From Episyrphus balteatus (lineage: Eukaryota; Arthropoda; Insecta; Diptera; Syrphidae), in contig NC_079136.1 of assembly GCF_945859705.1 (NCBI RefSeq), positions 125,585,027 to 125,649,026 of the forward strand: a stretch of DNA of 64,000 bases, written 5' to 3'. Of the stretch, positions 36,201 through 48,200 are shown piece by piece. How positions within the stretch are numbered: the stretch's first letter is position 1; every line of letters starts with the position of its first letter. The notes under the pieces are model-generated. The model searched no databases, was not told the origin of the DNA, and saw only the letters and a program-made list of their open reading frames with translations. The position numbers and the translations under genes were made by a program.

Positions 36201-39200
36201 TGAATCGTTGACACCATTTTTGTGACTAGACTTTTTGCAAGCAAGGTGGCGCCATTGTCGATTTACTATATTTCCATTCAAACAGTGGGGGTAAAATGCT
36301 ATGAACACAAAGTAAAAAAAAAAAAATACTTACTCATATAAAAGACTTTGAATCGGGAATTCAATCAAATCTTCATCCGGCCAACAGACAAACAATAAAA
36401 AACGAAACTATTTTTCTGCACACAAAGATTTGATTGTTTGTAAAGTCTAATTGTTCTCTCTAACTCATCTGACAGTTAATTTTGTCGATTAAAGACTTAG
36501 TCTTAATTAAAATAGTTCAAATCAAGGTAATTCTACTATAATGTACACAAGTACACATTAGTGTGAGGATGAGCTGAATAAATAGACTTTTTTTTTGATA
36601 GTGGACTTTATTGAAGGTTAGAGAGAGGAAAATTAAACAAAAAACAATTTAAGACTGATCTCTAAATACAAATTTATTTTTTTTTTTATTTGATTGTTAG
36701 TTGAGTTAACTTGTTTGTGATTTTCATTTTGAGTATTATTTTTTTTTTACAATTTTTTGTAGTTAGACATTAGACGGTACAACTGTACGGTACAAGGCTT
36801 TGGATAACAAAAAAAATAAAAACGCGGCCACAAGGTGAGGCAAAATGCGGTTGACACAACATAATAGGTCGTAGAGTGTATACAATTCACATGTGTGTGT
36901 GTTTACTAGTGGAGATGAGTATGTGTTGATGATATGGTAACCGTAACCATATAGGTACACACGCATCGAGCACGTGAACATTTTTTTCAAGTTGGGGTTG
37001 ATGACAACAACAATGACTACGCAACGCGCACGGTGTGATTTACCCTTTTGAACAGGATTGCATCTTGGTTATGGGCGAAGTATATTTGTCAAAAAGGCTC
37101 CAGGCTTTTATACTGCCTTTATACTTTATATTAGTTCATGATTTTGCCATCTAGAAGGCGTTATATTAAATTTTTAGCCTATAATAAGCAAACAAGCATG
37201 TTGCTTCTAACCATGCTTCAATTGTCAACTTACAATATGTAGTTTAGAAAAAATGGTGGAACATATATGAATAAACTCTCCTTTTGGCTATGGGTAGTCG
37301 GGTAAAATATGAATAAGGATTTAAAATGTTCTTTTTCTAGGCCCCAGATAATGTATCGAATTCCACAAAAGCGCACTATTAAAAAAAATTAATTTAACAC
37401 CAAAATCAAAAAATTCAAAATCCAAAAACCCTTAAATTCGGTAAACTAAATATTAAATCGCTTAGCTTGAAAATCTTGAAACACTTTAACACAAAAATTA
37501 TAACTCACGAAAATTACCTAAAAATTCCCAAAAACCGCAAATTAGAATTGTTTTAAAAATATCATAAAAAATGGAATTTAACTTAATTTTATTGGATCAA
37601 AACAAAATTTTTAAAATTTAATGAAAAAAATCGAAAACCCAAAATCCAAAATCCAACATAAAAAAAATATTGTAAAAAAATTTCATGATTAGAAAAAATT
37701 TTATTTGAAAACAACTTCATTTTCTTATCTTGAAAGTTCAATTCGATAGAGAAATCTTAGAAAAGGATATAAAAATATTTAACAGAAAATAAAATAGTTA
37801 ATAAAAAAGACTATTTATTAATCAATGTAAATTCTGGAAACTACATAAAAAAAAAAAAACACGGAGTTCTCATACGAATATCTACAAAACTTGAGGGTAA
37901 ATCCAAATTCCAAAACATCCAATCTCACGTTAGTAAGAAACAGTTGAAAACCTAATGAAACAAAACAAAGGCATAATTTTTACCAAGAATTGAAATAACA
38001 AAAAAAAAATATTAATTCAAATTTCCAAATTTTTGATTTTTTTTAATGATTTTTTTATTCCGGGATTATAAAATTTCGAATTTCTGAATTCTCGATGTTT
38101 AACAATTTTGAAATTTGTGTTTTTTGGAATTTTTTTTTTTTTTTATTTTCAATATTTTATTTTTCTAACCCCCAACCACGCACCGCTCCAGAACACCCTA
38201 TCATAATTTTGTACTTTTTTATCAGTCGTTTGGGCATTTCTATTTCAAATGTGATACTTGTTTTTTTTTTCAATTTTTGTATTTTAAAAATGTTTAATTT
38301 TTTAAAATTCAAATTCTGAATACCTACTCTATGATGGGATTTGGATTTTTAGTTTTTGGATCTTCTAGATTTTATGTTCTTCAGGTTTTTCCTAGTTTTA
38401 CTTTCCTCCATATTATTTTTTTTTTTTGTTTTCTTTAAGGTAGTCGAGACTTTAAAATTTTAAGTTTTATTGGTCATATAAGAATTCGGATTTCAAATAT
38501 TTTTATCCCGGTTTTCTAAGAATTATTTTTGAAAAACTGAAGTTCATTTCATGCAAGAAGTATATTTAAAAAACTCAGCTCTTAGACATAAAGAGCAAAT
38601 TAAAAAAATAAATATCACCAAATCTAAAAAAAAAAACAAAAAAAATTGGATTTTCAAAAGCAAAATATTGAAATCCCGAATCTCGTTGTTTTTTTTCGTA
38701 TAGAGTTAGTTTCAAATTCGACGTATTTTATATGTATTGAAAAATTACTTTTGTAAAACCTTACATATGCTGAAAACTCCAGATCTTATTTCCAAAAACT
38801 CAACAAACTTCATTGAAATCCAACTATCGGAAATTTATATCAAATTTAAGAGTAATACAAAAAATGGCAAAATTCTGTGTTATTGTTTAATTATGTTTTT
38901 AGAAGGAATTCAAAAATATTTTATATTAAAAATATTTTACATATATTCCAGGATATTAAATTTTTAAGCTTTTTTGATTTATGTTCTAAGAAGTTTTGAA
39001 TTTGTGTGTAATCAGCCTTTTTGACTTTGGGTGATCAGAAACATTCTGTCGAAATGCTTATTTTTCTTATTCTTAAAAAAATCTCAAAAATACTTTTTTA
39101 AAATGTTGAATTTAATTTAAATTAGTAAAGCACTTTACTACCGAATATAGTTACTGATGAAAAAAATTAAAAACTTTTTTTCAATAAAAAATGAAATTTT

Positions 39201-42200
39201 GACAATATCATGAAATTGTTTCTCAGCAGTCTATGAATCTTATAAATTTAGTTAGGTACTCTGTTGGGATAAAGGAGATGGCTTTCAAGAATATTAAAAA
39301 TCCATTTAGAATTATGAAGAATACATTTCCTTTTCCGAGAACCTCCTCTCAAACGGCCGCTGTGATGTTTCAAAGAAGTCCGTGTACATGTATTGTACAT
39401 ACCTATATTGTTTTCGTCAAAATTTTGAATACAATACAATCCCCTTTTGTATTCAAGAAACGTTAAATTTCTATCCCTTATGTAAAATCAAACCCGATTT
39501 TCTGGTTCAATTTGAATAAGAGTTAAAAAATAATAATACCTTTATACAGACTTACCTATAGTTATTTAAAGCTCTATGTTTCTCTATTATATACCTATGA
39601 TGGAATCCTTTAGGCATAAGCATCCCTCGTGATTTAAGGCGGGAAAGACAATTTATTTTCTGGAAATAAACAACAAGTAGACATACACAGAGAAAAATAG
39701 ACCACATAAAATAGAACAAAAACAATAAGATTTCTCTATGGTTTACATCCAAGAAGGAAACCTTATTAAAACAATCGGGTTTTCCTTATTGTTTTAAAAT
39801 CTGCAAAAAAATAAAAAAAACGATGACCAGGCTGGGAATCGAACTGGAGACTTCAAATCATTAGTCGCCCACCTTACCACCTGAACCAACCTGCCATCAA
39901 ATTATTGATCGCGATTTTTGTTCTAGTGCTAAGTTGCAAAAAAAATCAACTTTTCAGTCAAATTTTAATAAGATTTTCTCTATAAAAATAATAAGAAATC
40001 TCATTAAAAAAACCTTATTAATCGTTGATTTTAATAAGATTTCCTTATGAAATGTATGGACGGTAAAACAATATGGCAATCTGTTAGTTTTTAGCGGGAC
40101 ATATTTTTCTCTGTGTAATAGAAAAAAGAACTCTTTCTCGGTATAATTCCCCATATAGCATCTGGTGGTTGTAAGGTATTAATATTACGTAGTTATATTT
40201 TATTATGTACGTTACACTTTATAAATGACGTGTCTGATCCGTGTGAATGTATTTGTGTCTTCTTTAGGTTTCAGTTTTTTTTTTTTTTTTTTTGCTTTGC
40301 CTTTCTCAATGCTATACATTACGATGATGGAGTGCTTATGCTTATTTTGTTTTCATCTATTTCTACATCATAAACCCTATCGCAGAGGATTGATGACGAC
40401 GATGACGTACCTACATCGTTAGAAACATTATTGTACTCTAAAAAAAAAAAAAAACTCCTTAAGATATGGCAATTTTTTTTTTTTTTTCTTCGAAGATTTG
40501 TTATCTCTTAGAAACTTCTATCATTACGAGGATCCCAGGACATTTAAAGTGATTAGAAAAAAAAAAAAAACTTCTTAGTCATATTTATGGATATTTATAT
40601 TTATCTATCTATAGTCTCAAAGGAGAAAATGCACAAACAAAAACAATATAAAATATTTATGGATATAAGCAATGCGCAGATGCATGAATAAGTACAAGTT
40701 TCATTAACTTGCTCATAGGTTAAATTGAGAAACAAAACATTTAAAATAAAAATATCCTTTAAAGTGAGAAATAAATTCATATGACTTCTTCCAACAAACA
40801 ATTTTGCTTCTATAAAGCCTTACAGATGGCGCTATAGCTTCTCTAAGGCTTCTTACAAGTAATTGATTGTGAAATCTAATCTACCCAATCTTTCTGAAAT
40901 TTAAAAAACAATTTATCTAAAGCTCATTTTTTAACTGCCTCAATTAATTACTTAAAATTCTTTAAATAAAATATTTGAAAATCTGACACATAAAAGCTTA
41001 AAAAAATAACCAAAATTAAAAAAAAAAAAACAAATCAAACGAATTTGAAATTTCAAAATCCTGAAATTCCAAAGTTTGTTGTTTTTTTTTGTTAGAATCG
41101 GCGCGCGTCGCATAGGAAAAATGTATGTAACTATTTTTTAAAGTTTTCTGATTTTAAAATTCAAACATTTTGATTCTTTTTTATTACTTTGGGTAATCAT
41201 AAACACTCTGTCATAATTAACTCAACATTTTGAATTTTCAAGGCTATAGTTTTTTTTTTTAAGTTGTAGATTTTTGTAGATTTTTAATTTTGGAGATAAT
41301 TTCTTAAATTCTTTGTGTTTGTAGGGACAACGAATTTTTTTGGTTTTTTTCGAAGTACCTGAAATTTTGTTGTCTCATTTAGTTATACTTATTAAGTAGA
41401 TATGAAAGGACCTAAAAAAAGTAAAAAAAAAAAAATCATAATCTTGGTTAAAAAATAGGGGAGAATAGGACAGAAGCACAAAAAGATGTTCCCATGGAAT
41501 TCATGCCCGGAAAATTGCCAGACCGGTGCAATTCTTAAAATACTTGCCATAAAGTACAAAATATCATGTTATTCTTCGATAAGAAAAAATAAGTATTGAA
41601 CCGGTCTGGCAATTTTCCGGGCACGAAATCGCCTTTTAGTGCTTCTGCCCTTTTACTTTTTTATGTAAATTTTAAATTTCAGGTAATTTGGCAGAAACGA
41701 AAAAATTTGAGCAAAGTAAACCAAACAAAAAAATTCGTTTGTCCCTATTAATTTGGCAACCCACTGTAGTTAATATTTTATAAGTTTAAGGTTTTTGATT
41801 TGCGATTTTTGTTTTTCCTTTTTTTAAGATCTTATATAACTTCTAGCCTTGAAGAATTGTTGGGTTTTAAAAACTTATGGTTTCCATATTTTACATTTTC
41901 AGTTATTAATTTTTTTTTTTTTGGTTTTTAACATTTTTCATTTTCAGTATTTTTTTTTTTCAATTTTTCGGGGTCAACATTTTCGTTTTTTTTTTTTTAG
42001 TTTTGGTATGATTGAATTCGGTTCAATAAAATTTTTGTTTTAATTAATCATCATAATATCATCAAAAATTTCTTTAGTGAAAAACAATATTTATGTACTG
42101 AAAATACAGAATTAAAAAAATGCTCAATTTCAAAAAAAATTATCAGAAGAAAGAAAACAGAAAACCTTATACCAGAATATTTTTAAGAAAGATGGTCACC

Positions 42201-45200
42201 TAGGTTTCTATAGATTTATTTTATACCACAGGTGTTTAAAATTTGTCATAAAATACTTTTTTTACATTTTGCATCAAAAAACAGATTTCAAATTTTTTTT
42301 TTACGAAAATGTGCAATAGCTTTGCAGTTTTTAAAGCAATTATGTACTCATACAATTATTGTAGAAAATTATAAAAAAAAGAAATAAATAAAATTCATTC
42401 ATTCGTGGTTGTAGTGAACGAAAACATAAGATGATAAAATTTAAAATACACTGAACGAAAAAAAGTCCATATTTTATGAACTGGTTGCGATAGAACTTTT
42501 TTCTATCTGTTTTTAGAACAATCATAAGTGTAGCTATAAGCCGTTTTAGGGTTGTTCATTCTCTATTGCACACCCTGTATATTTTCAGACATATTCTAAA
42601 CAAAAATTCCCAGGGAAATGGTTTCGGGAGAAGGGCCCCAATCGGAAAAATGGCGAAAATTTCCATTTTTTTTTTTTGGTTTCCCCATATTCTTAACAGT
42701 TGAGGAACGAAATTCAAGCTAAAAAAATAATGAAATTTCAGGAACTTTTCGGTTAGGAGTTTTTTTTTCAGGAATAGGATTATGACGATTACAACTAAAC
42801 TTCAACTTTTTGAATCGTTATACCTAAAAAACGGTGGGTCTTAGGAAAAAAAAGTGTCATGACACTTTTTATATATAATAATCTGGTCTACAATTCTTGC
42901 ATTGAAAATTTTTTGACAAGACTTACCGTTTTGCTGAAAATCAGTTTTTGTGACCTTTTGACCCCTATAACTCTTAACGCGGACACGATATCAATGTCGA
43001 TTTTTCACATCTTCATAACAAAGCCGTCATTAAGCTGTATACCAAAATTCAGCCCAGTAGGAATTTTTCCGCAGATTGGGCTTAAAAATGACTAAAATGA
43101 CTGGGCTAAATGTCAATTGTTGTTGTTTTCTTTGAATTTTTGATAAGTTTTCATCCTTCGAGTGCGGTTGTAAGCGCTGTTCCCCTCCGTTTCGTTAGAC
43201 GCATCCGACAAATTATAATTCTGGGTTTTAGCAATTTACCAACATTGTTTCAAACTGCAATTATTTTTCTTTTTCTAAACAGACAGATGTTTTTTAGCAA
43301 TTAGATAACACTTCAAAAGATATTGTGTATTGAAATTTTCCAAAAAATTATAAAAACAATATTTTTATTTTACTAAAATTTCGTTTTTATTTTTGCTTCT
43401 TACTTTGCTTTTTGAACATTTTGCTAAGATATTGACATTTAACTGCAATTTTTTAATATTTTTCTGATAAATCTTTATTATATTTGTATCAATCAACCTC
43501 AAAAATTCCAAAGTAAAAAAAATAATAATCCAATGATTTTACAACCAATTTTATAAGAATTGTAAAAAACTTATAAAATTTATTTGGGTTGGGGTCGAAA
43601 TTCTGTATGTTGCAAAATTCTGTATTCAAAATACTGTATGCCAAAATACTGTATGTCAAAATTCTGTATGTGCAAAATGCTGTAGGAACAAAATTCTGAA
43701 AGTCAAAATTCTGTATAGCAAAATTCTGGTTGGTCAAAATACTGTATTTCAAAATTCTGTACATCAAAATTCTGTAAATCAAAATTCTGTAAAAATGCTG
43801 TAAAAAAATATCGTTTTGATAATGTGCGCGCGCACTTTTTTACATTATCAAAACGATATTTTTTTACAGCATTTTTACAGAATTTTGATATACAGTATTT
43901 TGCCGTACAGAATTTTACAAAACAGAATTTTGCATGTCAGTATTTTGTTGATACAGTATTTTGACGTACAGAATTTTGTGTTTACAGTATAATGACGTAC
44001 AAAATTATGGTATTACAGTATTTTGACCCCACAGAATTTTGTCGTACAGAATTTTGACAAGCAGAATTATGACCCGCTCCCAATTTATTTCAATTATTTT
44101 TTATGAAAAAAATGTTCATTTTTGTTTGAAAATAAAAAAATTCTCTTTTTTTTTCTTGAAAGGCAAAACTCTTATTTGTTTAAAAATTCAACGATATAAT
44201 GAAAATTGGTTCAAAATTTGCTCTTAGTTACATATTTCATATTTATCCATTTTCCATTCAAATTTAAAAAGATCTTCTATTTATCGTAATCCTAAATATC
44301 CCAATCAAACTGAAAAAACAGGGTCAAGAAAAGTTTTACCACACTATTAAACCACCTCCCTTGAACTTATATTTTCTCATTCAAAACCAATAATGTCCGC
44401 CTTATATAGCAAAGTATGCAAAATATAAAAATGCACAGAGTTCAATGTACAAAACAAACGTTCTATATAATTTTTGCATCTGCGCATTTTGTACAAAAAT
44501 TTTATAATTTTAATCTAAACAAACATTCTGTATTGTTTCACATGAACGACGCATAGTCATCCAACACCATGTTTCTTTAAATTTTATTTATGCGTGTAAA
44601 CTAAACAACAACAAAATAATGAAAAAAAAAAGCAGAAACTATAATTACAACTTTGTTCACTGAATCGAACATAATTTCAATTCTTTCTTCTTTTTCTTTA
44701 TTATTATTTAATGCAAATTGTTTTTGTTACCGACAAAAAAAAAAAAAAAAAAAAAAAAAACAGACAAGTAAAAGAAAAATTTAAAATAAAATACTTTTTT
44801 TTTATTAAAAAACAAACAAACTGTCTATTTGGTATAAAAAAATAAAATTAGATTTGTTTTTAGGTATTTAATTATTTTTAGATTTTTAACGTAATTTAAT
44901 TTTTTTTTGTTTGTGGGTCGAACAATTTTTGAAAAATTTACTTGTTTTGTATTTTGGTTTTGATTTTTGTCTTTCATCATTCTTTTTGTCATTGACTATA
45001 CTCTTTTTTTTTTTTTTTGGTGGGCCAAAAAGAATAAAGAATGATTTGCGTCATTATATTTATGTAATTTATTAAAAAAAAAAAGAACAAAATTTATCAC
45101 AATTTGATGGCTAGACAAGACACATAGGTTTTTACAGTATGTGAAGAAAATAACATTCATAATTTTTTCATTGAAAATTGGGTATGACATTCAAAAAAAT

Positions 45201-48200
45201 ATCGACATATACAAACAAGGTTTAGAGAAAATGCCTGTATCAAAAAATTAAATTTTCAAAAAGAATGGATATTTTTGTTTTTCGAAAATGTATTTACATA
45301 ACCTATATATTTTTTAATTTAAACAGTTTTGTAGTTTGGTGACATGGTGACAAAGCGACATAGCGACATGGCGACAAAGCGACATGGTGACATGGCGACA
45401 TAGCGACATACATAGTTTGGTACTGATTTTTTTTCAAATTTTATTTTTCGGTGTAACACCTTATTCAAAACATGGAACTAAACTTAAAAAATATAAATAA
45501 ACTTAGTTTAAACAAAAAAAAAAAAATTATCGAAAATCTGCATTAGGACTGCAAAAAATATAATTTATTTAATTGCAGCAATGTTTTCCATTTTAACTTT
45601 GTCTCTTCTACACACGAATAGTACTATTTTAAGGAATAATTTCCATATTTAATTCATTTTAATTCAAATGCTGATAAATATCTCGAGTTCGATTTTTTTT
45701 TTTAATGAATGCCATACTTTTCCACTACATTTATGAAAGAAATTATTACTTTTGTGTATTGCAACAAAAAAAAAAAAATAAGAATAAAAAAATATTTTCT
45801 GTTATTTTATTTCTATTTTTACTGCAAAAAACCTCCATAGACACCAGACACTTTATTTATACATGGTTTGATAAGATCTAATCTAGATGATTTTAAGTCA
45901 ATACCAGAATTAGCAGTTCTGACTGATTGAAATTACTCATCAGCAAATTTAATTTTTTTTCGGATAAGTTTGCCTTAGAATGAGAAACAAATCACATTAA
46001 AAATGCTAATGTTCTCATAGCCCGGGAGCCAGCGTCTCAGCTAGGGAGCCAGCGTCATAATTTAATGTTAATGATGATGACGCTTAAATTATTTTTTTAT
46101 CTGTAGTTTAAGCAAATTTTATTAACAAAATCGATGCCTGCCACCTCAACAGTGGTGCAAAAAGTGGCAAAAAATTGTTAAAGTTGTAAAAAAAACTAAC
46201 ATGATAACACCTGAAACCTGTCTTGAACGTTAGTTGGCATTGCCTTGAGAAAAAAAAAACCATACCTGCCACCTGGACAGTGGGGCGAAGTTATCCTGCC
46301 GCTGACCTAAAGTTGTAAAAAAAAACCGTGAAATTGTTATATGTGATAATAGCTGAAATATGTTTAGATAGTTAGTTTGACATTTAAAATAGAGGAAAAA
46401 CCATGCCTGCCGCTTGCTTCGCGGGGATAAGTCGCCGCCCGGCAGGATCGAAAATAGTCGCACACCCCAATACTGTATACAATCCAAAAATATTTTGTGT
46501 CTGGGTAGAAATCTGGGAGAGAAACAATGTCTTGATGAGACTTTTTAATAAAAAAACGCTGAAAAAATAATATAAGTTTTAAAAGTCTAATATCACTCCA
46601 AAAAAAGGGGAAAAGAGGGGAAAAACTGCCTTTTTAATTTATTAATTATTTAATTTTATATAAACAGCTATGTAGACCAGTGCCGATGCCTTCAAAAACA
46701 TTAAAAAGTACAAAAAAATCATAGTAGAATGAAACCCATTGGAAAAGGAGGTGAATATGATGAAAATTAAAGGAAAAATAAATTACGGGCGAGCCGAGTT
46801 CGGGAAGTGGGTGGGTTGAGTTTTTAATGGTAAAAAATGGTATATCTCGGTTTCCGGCAAAACTACAAGTCCTATAGAAAAAAGTTGTATGACAAAGTTG
46901 TAGGTAATAAAAAGATCTACAACTTTTGTATCAACAATTTTTTCACATAACCTCAATATTTATGTGAAAAATTAAAAAAACCGAGTTTTTGGTTTTTTAT
47001 TTTTATCTTTTTCAAAAACAAAAATTTTTCTACGAAATTTATTGAAAACTTTATTGAAACTTTGAATAGACGTAAAAAATTAGCGGCTCAAAATATCCTG
47101 TAATTTGTACAGAAACGCATACACTATATGTTTGGCTATAAGCTACTGTATAAATTTACTGCTACAAACTGCTACACTATTTTTAATGATTTTTTAAAAG
47201 CGTAGATCAAACCATAAAAAACATTTTTGTTTAAGTAAAAGTTTTCTAAATTTTTGTTTTATTTTTTGGACATCTGTCCCGTATAAGATAAGAACAATTT
47301 AAGGAGTGATTCTTGGGTTTATTCTAAGAAAAAAATTGTTTTACAGTAACGCTCTATCTGCAAAGTTGCTACCTCAAGTAGCACACTGGTGTATAAATTG
47401 GTGTAAATTCATTAATTTTGGTGTAAAATTGAGGAAATTGAAAAAATATAGTGTATTTCTCAAAATTAGTGGTATAAAAATTATACCACTGTCTTTTCTG
47501 TGAAAAATTTCAACATTTTTTTAAGATTCTGTGCAAAAAATACACCTATATTCAGTTGTTTTTATAATATACCATTAATGGTGCATAAAATTATTCGATT
47601 CTGAAATCAATCAAAACGGTATATTTTGTACACTCTCTTTGGTGTAGGAAGTACACCCTGTGGACATAAAATTCACCAGAATGTAAAAGTGGGAGACGAC
47701 ATATTTTTCAATGGCCGCCATTTAAAAAAAGAAGACAGCAATTAATTTTTTTTACTATAATAGTATATTTATTGACCTAATTATCCCGTATTCTTGTTTT
47801 TCCCATTCGGTATATTATATTATAAAAGAACTCTTCTAAAAAAATGTAAAAACAACAACAAAATTATAATTTTTGAAAAAACTGATTTTCAAAATCGAAC
47901 AAAAAAATCATTAATTCAGTGACATTTTTGAGGCGCTTGATTTTTAGAGGGGGTAGTATCTAAAATAAGTAGACAGAATGTGTTTCGTTTTTAAATTAGG
48001 CAAACAAATTCATATTTAACCATTAGTTTCTTATGGCAATATTATGAAAGTGAATAAAAGTTCATTTTCATTTATTTCATAAGAAATGGTGTGAATTAGA
48101 ATTCATCAATCTGTTTGAGGTAAAAAATAAACTTTGGTTCAAATTTTAAATCAGAATAATTTAAATTGTGTATTTTATCCATAGATTTATTGTGTATTTT

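Noticed and set aside
39824..39895. Functional tRNA gene
   Set aside because: A- and B-box motifs are present but acceptor, anticodon and T stems do not pair properly.
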